DNA of 64,000 bases from Sinosporangium siamense (GCF_016863435.1 NZ_BOOW01000002.1:1-64000), one strand, 5' to 3'; numbered from the stretch's first letter, positions 10,656-21,052 are shown. Notes: a model not told the origin generated them from the letters alone. Numbers and translations: made by a program.

Positions 10656-12968
10656 GTGGAGGGTGTCCACACCGCGGAAGCCGTTATCGACAACGGCTCC
10701 TTCGGCACGCGTACGATCCGGTTTGAGACCGGTCGTCTCGCGCGCCAGGCGGCGGGTTCCGCCGTCGTCCACCTCGACGACGAGACGATGGTGCTGTCGG
10801 CGACCACCGCCTCCAAGCAGCCCCGGGAGAGCCTCGACTTCTTCCCGCTGACCGTCGACGTCGAAGAGCGGATGTATGCCGCGGGTCGCATCCCCGGCTC
10901 GTTCTTCCGCCGTGAGGGCAGGCCGTCTGAGGACGCGATCCTCACCTGCCGCCTCATCGACCGCCCGCTGCGCCCGTCCTTCGTCAAGGGCCTGCGCAAC
11001 GAGATCCAGGTGGTGGCGACCGTCATGGCGCTCCACCCCGACCACCTCTACGACGTGATCGCGATCAACGCCGCGTCGCTGTCCACGCAACTCGCCGGTC
11101 TGCCCTTCTCCGGGCCCATCGGCGGCGTGCGCGTCGCGCTCATCGACGGGCAGTGGGTGGCCTTCCCCACCCATCCTGAGCTGGAGCGTGCCACCTTCGA
11201 CATGGTTGTCGCAGGTCGCGTGCTTGAGGACGGCGACATCGCGATCATGATGGTCGAGGCGGAGTCGACCCGCGACACCCTGCGCCTCGTCGCCGACGGG
11301 GCCGTCGCCCCCACCGAGGAGAGCGTCGCCGAGGGCCTCGACGCGGCCAAGCCGTTCATCAAGGTGCTCTGCGAGGCCCAGCTGAAGGTCGCCAGGATCG
11401 CGGCCAAGGAGACGGCCGAATACCCCGTCTTCCTCGACTACCAGGACGACGCCTACGACGCGGTCGTCGGCGCGGTCAAGAGCGAGTTGTCCTCGGCGCT
11501 GACCATCGCCGGCAAGCAGGAGCGCGAGACCGAGCTCGACCGAGTCAAGGCGCTCGCCGCCGAGAAGCTCGCCGGCGACTTCGAGGGGCGCGAGAAGGAG
11601 CTCTCGGCGGCCTACCGGTCGCTCACCAAGAAGCTCATCCGCGAGCGCGTCATCAGCGAGAGCATCCGCATCGACGGCCGCGGCGTCAAGGACATCCGCC
11701 AGCTCGCCGCCGAGGTCCACGTGATCCCGCGGGTGCACGGCTCGGCGCTGTTCGAGCGGGGCGAGACCCAGATCCTCGGCATCACCACGCTCAACATGCT
11801 CCGCATGGAGCAGATGATCGACACGCTCAACCCCGAGCGCACCAAGCGCTACATGCACAACTACAACTTCCCGCCCTACTCCACCGGTGAGACCGGCCGT
11901 GTGGGCTCGCCCAAGCGGCGTGAGATCGGCCACGGCGCCCTCGCCGAGCGCGCCCTCATCCCGGTGCTGCCGACGCGTGAGGAGTTCCCCTACGCCATCA
12001 GGCAGGTGTCCGAGGCCCTCAGCTCCAACGGCTCGACCTCCATGGGGTCGGTCTGCGCCTCGACCATGTCGCTCCTCGACGCGGGTGTCCCGCTCAAGGA
12101 GATGGTCGCCGGCATCGCGATGGGCCTGATCCACGAGGGCGGCGAATACGTCACGCTGACCGACATCCTCGGCGCCGAGGACGCGTTCGGCGACATGGAC
12201 TTCAAGGTCGCCGGCACCCGTGAGGTCATCACCGCGCTCCAGCTCGACACCAAGCTGGACGGCATCCCGGCGTCGGTGCTCGCCGCCGCGCTCAAGCAGG
12301 CCAAGGCGGCGCGGCTCGCCATCCTCGACGTGATGCAGGAGGCCATCGACTCCCCGGCGGAGATGAACCCGACGGCGCCGCGCATCATCACCATCAAGGT
12401 CCCGGTCGACAAGATCGGCGAGGTCATCGGCCCCAAGGGCAAGATGATCAACCAGATCCAGGACGACACCGGCGCCGAGATCACCATCGAGGACGACGGC
12501 ACGATCTACATCGGCGCCACCGACGGCCCCGCGGCCGAGGCGGCCCGGTCGGCGATCAACGCCATCGCCAACCCGCACATGCCGGAGGTCGGTGAGCGCT
12601 ACCTCGGCACGGTCGTCAAGATCGCCGCCTTCGGCGCGTTCGTCTCCCTGCTGCCCGGCAAGGACGGTCTGCTGCACGTCTCCCAGATCCGCAAGCTGCA
12701 CGGCGGCAAGCGCATCGAGAACGTCGAGGACGTCATGGGCGTCGGCGAGAAGATCCAGGTGGAGATCGCCGAGATCGACTCGCGCGGCAAGCTCTCCCTG
12801 GTGCCTGTGGAGGTCATCGAGAAGGAGGCCGCGGCCAAGGCCGAAGGCTCGCCCGAGGGCGACCAGCCCGCGCCGCCGGCGGCCTCCGCCGACGAGCCTG
12901 AGGACCGTCCCCGTCGCACGCGCACCCGCACCCGCGGTGGAGCGGGACGGGACGACCGCAACTCGTGA
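10656..12968 (+). CDS. pnp: Polyribonucleotide nucleotidyltransferase (PNPase)
   Basis: PNPase degrades RNA 3' to 5' by phosphorolysis and can also polymerise. In actinobacteria it is a main RNA-tailing and degradation enzyme. Over 770 residues the order is RNase PH domain 1 ([16 protein letters not shown]), the helical linker, RNase PH domain 2 ([21 protein letters not shown]), a KH domain ([15 protein letters not shown]) and an S1 domain ([21 protein letters not shown]), then a charged Arg-rich tail. The stop overlaps the start of the M16 protease gene (GTGA). Confidence 0.98.
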   Translation: MEGVHTAEAVIDNGSFGTRTIRFETGRLARQAAGSAVVHLDDETMVLSATTASKQPRESLDFFPLTVDVEERMYAAGRIPGSFFRREGRPSEDAILTCRLIDRPLRPSFVKGLRNEIQVVATVMALHPDHLYDVIAINAASLSTQLAGLPFSGPIGGVRVALIDGQWVAFPTHPELERATFDMVVAGRVLEDGDIAIMMVEAESTRDTLRLVADGAVAPTEESVAEGLDAAKPFIKVLCEAQLKVARIAAKETAEYPVFLDYQDDAYDAVVGAVKSELSSALTIAGKQERETELDRVKALAAEKLAGDFEGREKELSAAYRSLTKKLIRERVISESIRIDGRGVKDIRQLAAEVHVIPRVHGSALFERGETQILGITTLNMLRMEQMIDTLNPERTKRYMHNYNFPPYSTGETGRVGSPKRREIGHGALAERALIPVLPTREEFPYAIRQVSEALSSNGSTSMGSVCASTMSLLDAGVPLKEMVAGIAMGLIHEGGEYVTLTDILGAEDAFGDMDFKVAGTREVITALQLDTKLDGIPASVLAAALKQAKAARLAILDVMQEAIDSPAEMNPTAPRIITIKVPVDKIGEVIGPKGKMINQIQDDTGAEITIEDDGTIYIGATDGPAAEAARSAINAIANPHMPEVGERYLGTVVKIAAFGAFVSLLPGKDGLLHVSQIRKLHGGKRIENVEDVMGVGEKIQVEIAEIDSRGKLSLVPVEVIEKEAAAKAEGSPEGDQPAPPAASADEPEDRPRRTRTRTRGGAGRDDRNS

Positions 12969-14284
12969 CGAATTTACTGTCAGAGACCCTGTTCCCCGGG
13001 AAGGACGGCGCAGGCACCGTCCAGCGCACCGTCCTTCCCGGCGGACTCCGGGTGGTCACGGAAACCATGCCGACCGTGCGCTCCGTCGCGATCGGCATGT
13101 GGGTCGGCATCGGCTCGCGCGACGAGGCCCCGGAGCACACCGGGGCCACCCACTTCCTTGAGCACCTGCTGTTCAAGGGCACACCCACTCGCGACTCGCT
13201 CGCGATCTCCGCGGCCATCGAGGGCATCGGCGGTGAGATCAACGCCTTCACCGCCAAGGAATACACGTGCTACTACGCGCGTGTCCTCGATGAGGACCTG
13301 CCGCTCGCGATCGACGTGCTGGCCGACGTGGTCACCTCGTCACTGGTCACCGCCGAGGACGTCGACGCCGAGCGCGGCGTCATCCTCGAAGAGATCGCCA
13401 TGCACGACGACGACCCCTCGGATGTCGTGCATGAGCAGTTCTCTGCGGAGTTGTACGGCGACACCCCGATCGGCCGCCCGATCCTCGGCACCGCCGACAC
13501 GATCAACGCCCTGAGCCGCGACCGCATCGTCGAGTACTACCGGCGGTTCTACCTGCCGACCCGCACCGTCGTCTCCGTCGCGGGCAACATCTCCCACGAG
13601 CGTGTGGTGGAGCTCGTCGCCGCGGCTTACGAACGCGCCGGCCGCCTCGGCGGCGACGACCGCCCGGTGCCGCCCAGGACCGGCGGAGAGGGCGTCCCGC
13701 AGCGCTCGGGCGTGCGAGTCCTCGACCGGCCCACCGAGCAGGCCAACGTCGTCCTCGGCACCGTGGGAATCTCCCGCACCGACGAGCGCAGATTCGCGCT
13801 CGGGGTGATGAGTTCGGCACTCGGGGGCGGCATGTCGTCGCGCCTGTTCCAGGAGATCCGCGAGAAACGCGGCCTGGCCTACTCGACATATAGCTACACC
13901 TCGCAATACTCCGACACCGGCCAGTTCGGGATCTATGTCGGCTGCCTTCCCTCGAAGGTCGACGACGTGCTCAAGATCTGCCGTGACGAGATCGCGAGAG
14001 TCGTCGCCCACGGCATCACCGACGAGGAGATCGCCCGGGGCAAGGGGCAGATGCGCGGCGGCCTGGTCCTCGGCCTGGAGGACACCGGCTCGCGCATGTC
14101 CAGGATCGGTAAGGGCGAACTGGTCTACGACAGGCTCCTGACGGTGGACGAAGTCCTCAAGCGCATTGAGGAGGTCACTGCCGAGGAGATCCTGGAGGTC
14201 GCCCGGGACGTGCTTCAGCGCCCCCTCACTCTTGCTGTGATCGGGCCTTATGGTGACAAGGACTTCAGTTCCTTTATCGCCTGA
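12965..14284 (+). CDS. M16 family zinc metallopeptidase (insulinase-like)
   Basis: This 439-residue protein has the inverted zinc motif HFLEH (H63, E66, H67) typical of M16 peptidases, with the downstream Glu region ([17 protein letters not shown]). It also has the C-terminal M16C half with the Arg/Tyr motif [18 protein letters not shown]. The protein is homologous to mitochondrial processing peptidase-like proteases encoded next to pnp in many actinobacteria. The natural substrate is not established. It is translationally coupled to pnp by a 4-nt overlap. Confidence 0.92.
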   Translation: MTNLLSETLFPGKDGAGTVQRTVLPGGLRVVTETMPTVRSVAIGMWVGIGSRDEAPEHTGATHFLEHLLFKGTPTRDSLAISAAIEGIGGEINAFTAKEYTCYYARVLDEDLPLAIDVLADVVTSSLVTAEDVDAERGVILEEIAMHDDDPSDVVHEQFSAELYGDTPIGRPILGTADTINALSRDRIVEYYRRFYLPTRTVVSVAGNISHERVVELVAAAYERAGRLGGDDRPVPPRTGGEGVPQRSGVRVLDRPTEQANVVLGTVGISRTDERRFALGVMSSALGGGMSSRLFQEIREKRGLAYSTYSYTSQYSDTGQFGIYVGCLPSKVDDVLKICRDEIARVVAHGITDEEIARGKGQMRGGLVLGLEDTGSRMSRIGKGELVYDRLLTVDEVLKRIEEVTAEEILEVARDVLQRPLTLAVIGPYGDKDFSSFIA

Positions 14285-14309
14285 CAGCCGACCCATGTAA
14301 TAGAGATTG

Positions 14310-14340
14310 GCCCCGGTGCGGAGTTGTTCCGGACCGGGGC
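14310..14340 (+). terminator. Rho-independent terminator after M16 gene
   Basis: The outer stem GCCCCGGT/ACCGGGGC (14310-14317, 14333-14340) and the inner stem CGGA/TCCG are followed by TGTTTTC. This is the classic layout of an intrinsic terminator. Confidence 0.8.
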
Positions 14341-14418
14341 TGTTTTCATTACATTGGGGGGGATTTTTGGCCTTTAGGGGACTTTTGGGCCCCCGTCTTC
14401 CTGCGCCGGTACCGCTGA

Positions 14419-15243
<825 letters not shown>

Positions 15244-15250
15244 GTGGAGT

Positions 15251-15269
15251 GGCGGGCATCTTGCCCGCC
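15251..15269. terminator. Shared hairpin between convergent dapB and menA
   Basis: The stem GGCGGGC/GCCCGCC with an ATCTT loop lies between the two convergent stops. It can serve both directions. Confidence 0.55.
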
Positions 15270-15289
15270 ATCCGCTTGTATGAGCGCCT

Positions 15290-16159
15290 TCAGAGGGCCA
15301 GCCCGAGGGCCAGCAGAAGGCCGTAGGTCAGCTGGAGGCGCGCGGTCTGCTGAAGGGCGGCGATGAGGGCCGGGCCGGTCGCGCCCCGGCGCACCAGGCG
15401 GGTGAGGGGCAGCGCGAGCAGGAGCGTGGGGAGCACCAGGGCCGCGAACGGCTGGTACGGCAGGAGCCCGGCGGCCACCGCGAAGGGCACCCACACGCAG
15501 GCGAGGAAGAGCGCCCGGGTGCGCGAGTCGCCGAGGACCACGGCCAGGGTGCGTTTGCCCGCGGGGCCGTCGGTCGGGAGGTCGCGCAGGTTGTTCACGA
15601 CCAGGAGGGCGCACGCCAGGAGGCCGCAGGGCACCGAGGCGATCAGGGAGAGCGCGGTGAGGCTTTCGGTTTGCACGTAAGTCGTGCCCACCGTGGCCAC
15701 CAGGCCGAAGAACACGAAGACCGACACTTCGCCAAGCGCGCGGTAGCCGTACGGTTTGTCGCCTCCGGTATAAAACCACCCGGCGGCGATCGAGGCGGCG
15801 CCGACGGCGATCAGCCACCAGCTCCCGGTCGCGACCACCAGGACCAGGCCGCAGACGGCGGCGGTGAGGAAGCAGAGGAGAGCGGCGTTGAGCACCGCGC
15901 GGGGGGCCGCGACATCCGAGCCGACCAGGCGCATGGGGCCCACTCTGGCCTTGTCGGTGCCGCGGACGCCGTCGCTGTAGTCGTTGGCGTAGTTGACGCC
16001 CACCTGGAGCAGCAGCGCCACGGCCAGGGCGAGCAGGGCCCGCCACCAGACCACGGCCCCCGCGTCGGCCGCCGCGGCGGTGCCGACGGCGACCGGTACG
16101 ACGGCGGCGGGAAGCGTGCGTGGGCGTGCGCCGGCGAGCCATTGTCCAGGTGATGCCAC
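15290..16159 (-). CDS. menA: 1,4-dihydroxy-2-naphthoate polyprenyltransferase
   Basis: MenA is an integral membrane prenyltransferase that joins DHNA to a polyprenyl diphosphate in menaquinone synthesis. The 289 residues contain the Asp-rich UbiA-family motif NYANDYSDGVRGTD near residues 75-88 and a second Asp motif NNLRDLPTDGPAGKRT. About eight or nine hydrophobic segments are visible. The start is GTG. The gene faces dapB and is followed on the same strand upstream by a GNAT gene. Confidence 0.93.
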   Translation of the reverse strand: MASPGQWLAGARPRTLPAAVVPVAVGTAAAADAGAVVWWRALLALAVALLLQVGVNYANDYSDGVRGTDKARVGPMRLVGSDVAAPRAVLNAALLCFLTAAVCGLVLVVATGSWWLIAVGAASIAAGWFYTGGDKPYGYRALGEVSVFVFFGLVATVGTTYVQTESLTALSLIASVPCGLLACALLVVNNLRDLPTDGPAGKRTLAVVLGDSRTRALFLACVWVPFAVAAGLLPYQPFAALVLPTLLLALPLTRLVRRGATGPALIAALQQTARLQLTYGLLLALGLAL

Positions 16160-16182
16160 TACGAAGCCCCGATGTTAATGAT

Positions 16183-16791
16183 CTAACGAATGTCTGTGGT
16201 CATCCGGACCATCGTGACGACCCGCCCCATGTTCAGCACACGCTCGGCTCCGTCGTTGCCCCATCCGGCCGACTCAAGGAAGCCGAGCATCGCGTAGTTG
16301 TCGGCGAAGACCCAGGTGACGACGGAACCGTATTGGTCGTCGCGCAGGTGGTCGACGGTCGCGTTGAGCAGGCGGCTGCCGTGGCCGCGGCGGACGAAGT
16401 CCGGGTCGACGAGGAGGTTGAGCAGCTCGGCGGTGGCGCCCGGGTCGAGATCCGGGTCTTCGGCGGGGGCGTGTGAGGCGAGCCCCACCACCCGCTCCAC
16501 GCCGCGGTTCGGATTGGGCGCGGCGACGCCGCCGGGGCCGAGCGCGGGAAACGCATCGGTGTCCATGATCCGCTCGACGGCCACCAGCACTCGGTGCCGG
16601 GAGCTGGGCGGAGCGGAGATCGCTTCCTCCCACTGGCGCAGCCACAGGTCCTCCGCCGCTGGGCCGGTCATCTGCTGCAGCGGCCCGTCGGGCAGAAACT
16701 CGCGATATCCGTAGCGCCACGCCCGGATCTGGGTGCGTGTCACCAGCACGGCGTCTTCACGCCGGGCGGCCCGCACGCCTACGTTTGCCAT
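16183..16791 (-). CDS. GNAT family N-acetyltransferase
   Basis: This 202-residue protein has the GNAT fold signature: an N-terminal segment VGVRAARREDAVLVTRTQIRAW, the ELLNLLVDPDFVRRGHGSRLL acetyl-CoA binding motif A (RRGHGS pyrophosphate loop), and a C-terminal beta strand with NYAMLGFLESAGW. The acceptor substrate is unknown. ATG 16791 is preceded by AGGAG. It sits 23 bp upstream of menA on the same strand, so the two may be co-transcribed. Confidence 0.85.
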   Translation of the reverse strand: MANVGVRAARREDAVLVTRTQIRAWRYGYREFLPDGPLQQMTGPAAEDLWLRQWEEAISAPPSSRHRVLVAVERIMDTDAFPALGPGGVAAPNPNRGVERVVGLASHAPAEDPDLDPGATAELLNLLVDPDFVRRGHGSRLLNATVDHLRDDQYGSVVTWVFADNYAMLGFLESAGWGNDGAERVLNMGRVVTMVRMTTDIR

Positions 16792-16888
16792 TTCGGCCCG
16801 CTCCTTCGCCTGCCGTGTGCCCGCACGGTCGATTGGGGTCGTTGGGGGGATCCCGGGGGCACTCCTACACCGTATCGGTGATTCAGAG

Positions 16889-17419
16889 TTACGGACGACG
16901 CGATCCCATCGCTGCCCGGCGTCTCACCCGATAAGCGCGTGTCTTTATACGGTTGCCGCAGACAGACATTGAACACCACGAACGTGAGCGATTCTTCGAC
17001 AAGTCCAGGAACGCCCGCCGGCACGTGGCCTCGGCGCACACCTTCAGACGTTGCCACGTGCGGTCCGTCTGGGCCGCCATCACCGCCACCGCGAGCCGTG
17101 CCAGAGCGCCGCTCACACCGCCGGCGAGCGGCATGAGGACAGGCGTGTCTCCCTTGAAGATCACTCGGAGCTGGAAGTGCGCCAGCGCGTGATCCAACTC
17201 GGGGTACGGCCCACCGCCGTGGCCCATCGCCGCCCGGAGGCCGGCCCGGAGCGCGGTGGCCGCGCCTAGATCGTCGTCTCCCGCCCGGTCCGCCTCGCCG
17301 GCGAGGCCCCGCTCTCTCAGCCACACCGCCAGGTCGGCGGGGGAGGCGATGTCGTCGGTGTCGGTGTCCATGTCGTGGGTGTTCACGAAGTCGCGCAGCA
17401 GTTCCGCTGGGGCGGACAT
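16889..17419 (-). CDS. CGNR zinc-finger protein (ABATE-type)
   Basis: The C-terminal third has the CGNR zinc-finger pattern CAEATCRRAFLDLSKNRS followed by WCSMSVCGNR, usually a nucleic-acid-binding element. The N-terminal part (LLRDFVNTHD onward) matches the stress-induced ABATE-like region paired with CGNR domains. The protein is probably a regulator. ATG 17419 is preferred because GGAGG lies 5 nt upstream; an earlier in-frame start adds 7 residues. It lies just downstream of the double-GntR gene on the same strand. Confidence 0.82.
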   Translation of the reverse strand: MSAPAELLRDFVNTHDMDTDTDDIASPADLAVWLRERGLAGEADRAGDDDLGAATALRAGLRAAMGHGGGPYPELDHALAHFQLRVIFKGDTPVLMPLAGGVSGALARLAVAVMAAQTDRTWQRLKVCAEATCRRAFLDLSKNRSRSWCSMSVCGNRIKTRAYRVRRRAAMGSRRP

Positions 17420-17450
17420 GGCTACCTCCAACACCGGCACGGGTTCGCGG

Positions 17451-18062
17451 CTAGCTCGTCTTCTCTTCGGCGGGCTCGGGGGCGTCCGGCTTGTGGTTTG
17501 TGTCGCCTTCGGGGGATCGGGGCCAGGCGGAGGGCTCCCGCACGTAGGTGCCGCGCTGGGGCACCGTGTGGGTCCAGCCCTCGGTCTCCAGCAGGTCGAC
17601 CGCCTGGCGCGCGGTCGCCTTCGCCACGCCGAACTCCTGCATGAGGAGCTTCTCGCTCGGGGTGGGGCGGCCCGGCTGGATCTTGCCGCTCAAGATGCGC
17701 TCGATCAGGGCCTCGGCGATGCGCTGATATTTCGTGAGTTTGCGGCGCTTGTGGGGGGAGTCGGGTCTACCGACGAACGTGCCTTGACCTTGACGGGTAT
17801 AGACGAGGTCCTGATCGCGGAGGTCCTCGGCCACGCGGCGCGCGGTGGACCGGGCGATGTTGTAGCGCTCGGCGAGCTCGGCCTCGCTGGGCACGGGGTC
17901 TCCGGGGACCAGTTGGCCACTGGCGATCTGGCCGGCGATCCAATCGGAGATCTGTTTATAGACGGGTATGGGCCCGTTACGTACGAGTTGTTCCTCAGTA
18001 AGGCCGTCTTGGTCAACCACACTCGCACGGTAGCCGAAACAGGACATGCATCCACAAAGCAC
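17451..18062 (-). CDS. Regulator with two tandem GntR winged-helix domains
   Basis: Two GntR-type winged helices occur in one 203-residue chain. The first runs roughly 31-98 (PIPVYKQISDWIAGQIASGQ, YNIARSTARRVAEDLRDQDL, QGTFV). The second runs roughly 109-177 (RIAEALIERILSGKIQPGRP, FGVAKATARQAVDLLETEG, RGTYV). There is no effector domain after either one; the protein ends in a short charged tail. Such double-wHTH GntR proteins are uncommon, and the effector is unknown. The start is uncertain: GTG 18062, ATG 18047 or GTG 18020, none with a strong ribosome binding site. Confidence 0.85.
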   Translation of the reverse strand: MLCGCMSCFGYRASVVDQDGLTEEQLVRNGPIPVYKQISDWIAGQIASGQLVPGDPVPSEAELAERYNIARSTARRVAEDLRDQDLVYTRQGQGTFVGRPDSPHKRRKLTKYQRIAEALIERILSGKIQPGRPTPSEKLLMQEFGVAKATARQAVDLLETEGWTHTVPQRGTYVREPSAWPRSPEGDTNHKPDAPEPAEEKTS

Positions 18063-18068
18063 TACATC

Positions 18069-18110
18069 TAGGAGACGTAGTCATACGGGTAGTAGACCTA
18101 CGTATAGGAG
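18069..18110. promoter_or_regulatory. Candidate operator upstream of the double-GntR gene
   Basis: ACGTAG (18075-18080) and CTACGT (18098-18103) form an inverted repeat with a 17-bp spacer. It is flanked by direct TAGGAG copies at 18069-18074 and 18105-18110. The location just upstream of the regulator start suggests autoregulation. Confidence 0.35.
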
Positions 18111-19218
18111 TCGGGTTATAGTTGATCGTGTCCGGAGGGAAACCACCGGGAGTGGGAACGCTCAACAGCCCCTGTCGCGGTCGAAGTGAGTCGGCGGCGC
18201 CGGGTGCCGGCCTCGTCCCGGAGTGGAGGCTGAGGACGAGGCCGCCTCTTCCCGTCCCGGTGCTCCAGCCGAAGCCCAAGGCGAGGAGGGAAATCGGCCG
18301 GAGGCATGTCATGAAAGAGCCCGGCGGGCTTGGTCGTCGCCCGCACGACGAGTCAACGCTCGCCGGGCAGGTGAGGCATGGGGTTCGATGATCGCCGCCG
18401 TGGCGCCGGCTTGAGGGACGGTATGTGAACTCGTGTTGACGTCGTGGCGGGTCGCCGGCCCGGCGCTGCGGGCCGTATGTGCGATATTCCTGCCGCGGGC
18501 ACGTCACACCACTCGACAGCCCCACCTGCTGCGGGCTCGCCGACAGGTCGCCCCACCCACAACACCACCTGTCGGTTTCCAGGTGGCCCCGTGCCGGCCG
18601 GGTGGCACGGGGCCACCACCTTCCCGGCGGCTTTCGCCCCGGCCATCTTCCCGTTTCGCCCTGCCACCTTCCCTGTGGCTTTCGCCCGGACCGGCTTCGG
18701 GCGGCACTTGCTCCGGGCCGGCTTTCTGCGGCACCGGCCCAAGAGGGGTTCCCGGTGGTGCTTGCCCGGCGGCGCCTGCTCCGGACGGGCCCTCGGTGGC
18801 ACTGGCCCAGGAGTGGCTCCAAGTGGCATTGGCCCAGGACTGGCTCCAAGTGGTGCTTGCCCGGGAGCGGTTGCCGGTGGCGCTCGCTCAGGGGTCTGAT
18901 CTCACTGCTCCGGCTGGTTTCGGGTCTCACGCACCGAAGCGCTTGAGTCCCGCTGTGCCGCGTGGGCGCCGGCGAGGGGAGCGCACGCTGCAGGCCGATT
19001 GGTGACATGGGGCGGTGTCTCCTCCCGTAACACAGGACTTTGAATGTCGGCCGCCTTTGAGCAGAGGGGGCCGCCATCGGGCTTCGTGACCACGTTTCAG
19101 GCCCTCTGGCCGTGCTTCAGGCGTCCGTGACCATGCCTTGGGCCTCGTGACCGTGCCTGCGTGAGGTTGTGGTGAGGCGCCGCATGCCGTGGGAGGAGCC
19201 CCGCTAGGTCTCGCCGCT
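18111..19218. other. Gene-poor interval with degenerate repeats
   Basis: No convincing gene lies between the GntR gene and radC. Open frames exist on both strands because of GC bias. None has a recognisable domain, a good ribosome binding site or a believable composition (Arg/Pro/Gly-rich). The right half holds a 27-bp tandem repeat tract at 18796-18894 and more decayed copies before it. It may be the relic of a low-complexity gene or non-coding. Confidence 0.5.
18796..18894. repeat. 27-bp tandem repeat, three copies plus a partial
   Basis: Units begin at 18796, 18823, 18850 and 18877 (partial). Copies 1 and 2 are nearly identical; the core is GTGGCAYTGGCCCAGGA followed by STGGCTCCAA. The third copy is diverged. 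The period of 27 is a multiple of three, so a translated product would repeat every 9 residues. The preceding 100-200 bp shows weaker, irregular versions of the same words. Confidence 0.8.
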
Positions 19219-19887
19219 TTAGGAGGTGTCGGGGGTGGAGACGCGTTTCCAGGCGGCGTCGGTGACGATCACGTGGTCGAGGAAGCGGAGGCCGACGGTG
19301 GAGGCGGCCTCCTGGAGGCGCTCGGTGATCTCGACGTCGGCGGGACTGGGGGCGAGTGATCCGCTGGGGTGATTGTGCGCGATGCCGAAGAGGGCGCCGC
19401 CTGAGGCGAGGACAAGGGTGATGATCTCGCGGACGGGAGCCGCCGTGTGGTCGCTGCCCCCCTCGGTGAGCACGGTGCGCCGGATCACCGTGCCGGCGGG
19501 GTCGCAGATGACGACGACCAGGCGCTCTCGGCGGTGCCCCCACAGCAGGGGTGCCGCGATCGCGGCGAGGTCGCCGGAACAGCCCACCCGGCGGCGCTCC
19601 GGGGCCTCCTGGGTGCGCCGGAGGAGCTGGAAGGCCGCGGCCAGGCGGGCGGCCTTGGCGGGGCCGACGCCGGGGAGGCTTTGCAGACGATGGGCGTCGG
19701 CGTGGATGAGCTCGTGCAGGTCGCCGCAGTGGGCGATCACTTGGGAGGCCAGGTCGATGGCGCTCTGGCCGCGGTGGCCGGAGCCGAGCAGCAGGGCGAG
19801 CAACTCGCGGTCGGCGAGCGCCTCCGCCCCTCCGGTGAGGAGGCGCTCACGTGGCCGGTCGCTCAGGGGCATGTCCTTGACGCGCAT
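19219..19887 (-). CDS. radC: RadC/JAB-domain family protein
   Basis: This 222-residue protein has an N-terminal UPF0758 helix-hairpin-helix part (DRELLALLLGSG, LQSLPGVGPAKAARLAAAFQL) and a C-terminal JAB/MPN-like domain with the metal motif HNHPSGSLAPSPADVE. Despite the name, a role in DNA repair is doubtful for the family; JAB folds are often metal-dependent isopeptidases or nucleases. It is isolated from neighbours by the repeat interval on one side and a regulator gene on the other. Confidence 0.93.
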   Translation of the reverse strand: MRVKDMPLSDRPRERLLTGGAEALADRELLALLLGSGHRGQSAIDLASQVIAHCGDLHELIHADAHRLQSLPGVGPAKAARLAAAFQLLRRTQEAPERRRVGCSGDLAAIAAPLLWGHRRERLVVVICDPAGTVIRRTVLTEGGSDHTAAPVREIITLVLASGGALFGIAHNHPSGSLAPSPADVEITERLQEAASTVGLRFLDHVIVTDAAWKRVSTPDTS

Positions 19888-19992
19888 CGAGACCTCCGGG
19901 TCGGCTGGCTGACCTAGGTTCTACCAGGCGGCACCGACAATGTGTGCTCGTGCGAGTGCGGGGAGTGACGGCCCCGGCGGGGTGGTGGGCCG

Positions 19993-20742
19993 TTATCCGA
20001 CCGAGGGGGCGGTGGCGGTGTAGACGAGGCGGAATCTGTCGCCGGGCACCACGATGTCGCTCGTCTCCACGGGGCTGTCGCCGGCCCAGTGGGTGCGTTC
20101 GATGTGGAGCACGTGAGCGCCCGCGGGCAGGTCGAGGGAGTCGCGTTCGACCGGCTGGGCGACCCGCGTGTAGACGCTCTCCACGACCTCTGTGATCTTG
20201 ATTCCGAGGAGGGAGAGCCGGACGAGGAGGCTCTTGCGCCCGTTCTCGTTGCCCTCCGCCGGCATGGGGTGGCCGTCGGTGTACTCGGTGCGCTCGTAGG
20301 AGGTCGCCAGCTGGGCCGGGGCGCCGTCCGTGCGGAACACATATCGCGTGCGCGTGACGCGCGTGTGGTCCTCGACGCGGAGCCGCTGGGCGATGTCGGG
20401 ACCGGCGCTGGTGTGCTCGCTGCGCCAGTCGCACGTGGCGCGGCGCCCCTGCGCCTGCAGGTCCACGGTGAACGGCGGCTGGTGTTCGTGGAATCGCAGT
20501 CTGTGAAGCGCGGTCCTCTCGGGTTTCTCACTGACGTAGTGGCCCGAGCCGATCAGGCCGAAGATGAGTCCTTCCGACGCGAGCACGCGTAATGCGTGGC
20601 GCGCCGCCGTCTCGCCTATGCCGTACTTGCGTGTGAGCTGAGCGCGGGACGGGATGGCGGCGCCGGGTGGGAGGGTGCCGTCGTTGATCTGTCGCCGTAT
20701 GTCTTCGACGATGCGCAGGTAGATCGGATCGGAGCTGGCCAC
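19993..20742 (-). CDS. GntR family regulator, HutC/UTRA type
   Basis: The N-terminal GntR winged helix (PIYLRIVEDIRRQINDGTLPPG, YGIGETAARHALRVLASEGLI) is followed by a UTRA ligand-binding domain (RTRYVFRTDGAPAQLATSYERTEY, HVLHIERTHWAGDSPVETSDIVVPGDRFRLVY). UTRA domains typically sense a small metabolite such as a sugar phosphate or amino acid. The protein has 249 residues. GTG 20742 is preceded by GGGGAT and starts right at the family N-terminus. It is divergent from dapA across a 310-bp gap. Target genes are unknown. Confidence 0.88.
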   Translation of the reverse strand: MASSDPIYLRIVEDIRRQINDGTLPPGAAIPSRAQLTRKYGIGETAARHALRVLASEGLIFGLIGSGHYVSEKPERTALHRLRFHEHQPPFTVDLQAQGRRATCDWRSEHTSAGPDIAQRLRVEDHTRVTRTRYVFRTDGAPAQLATSYERTEYTDGHPMPAEGNENGRKSLLVRLSLLGIKITEVVESVYTRVAQPVERDSLDLPAGAHVLHIERTHWAGDSPVETSDIVVPGDRFRLVYTATAPSVG

Positions 20743-20843
20743 GTGTTCATCCCCTGGGTGTTCCTGTGGACGTTGCCCAATCCTGACGTATTTGATGGAC
20801 GGCCAACCGTAGCCAGAGCGATTTGGTGTTCCAACTTTGCAGC

Positions 20844-20856
20844 GATCGGACCGATC
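20844..20856. promoter_or_regulatory. Perfect 13-bp palindrome in the GntR-dapA gap
   Basis: GATCGG-A-CCGATC lies about 100 bp upstream of the GntR gene start and 190 bp upstream of dapA. It could be an operator of the neighbouring regulator. It does not fit the usual GT-N-TA-N-AC core of HutC proteins, so this is weak. Confidence 0.25.
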
Positions 20857-20923
20857 CAGCGGGGAACTCAAAGAACCTAAAAGTCTTCTGTAACGCCCGC
20901 GTAAGTGGTGACGATTGTTGGGT

Positions 20924-20969
20924 AGAGGCCGCTGATCTGTGTACCCCCGAGCACATATCAGCGGCCTCT
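20924..20969. ncRNA. Strong hairpin, possible small RNA end or terminator
   Basis: Two 18-nt arms (20924-20941 and 20952-20969) pair at 17 of 18 positions around the 10-nt loop TACCCCCGAG. No annotated gene ends here; both flanking genes start away from it. The hairpin therefore needs another explanation, such as the 3' end of a small RNA. No promoter for one is obvious. Confidence 0.35.
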
Positions 20970-21039
20970 TCGTCTGTCGCCGCCGGTCGGCGGAGGGCGC
21001 AGCCGGGGTGGCGGGGTCCACGCCGCACGCGAACACGGG

Positions 21040-21045
21040 TACCGT
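21040..21045 (+). promoter_or_regulatory. -10 element of dapA (leaderless)
   Basis: TACCGT, matching the actinobacterial TAnnnT -10, ends 7 nt before ATG 21053, and there is no ribosome binding site. Transcription would start at or next to the A of the start codon. Confidence 0.5.
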
Positions 21046-21052
21046 TCGGTCT

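Noticed and set aside
18013-19077. A long minus-strand open frame (354 codons) and several plus-strand frames across the repeat interval.
   Set aside because: They overlap the GntR gene or each other, are Arg/Pro/Gly-rich, and lack ribosome binding sites and known motifs. Coding remains possible but unsupported.
20924-20969. Assignment of the C-rich-loop hairpin as the actinobacterial 6C RNA.
   Set aside because: 6C RNA has two hairpins, each with at least six loop Cs. Only one hairpin with five Cs is present here.
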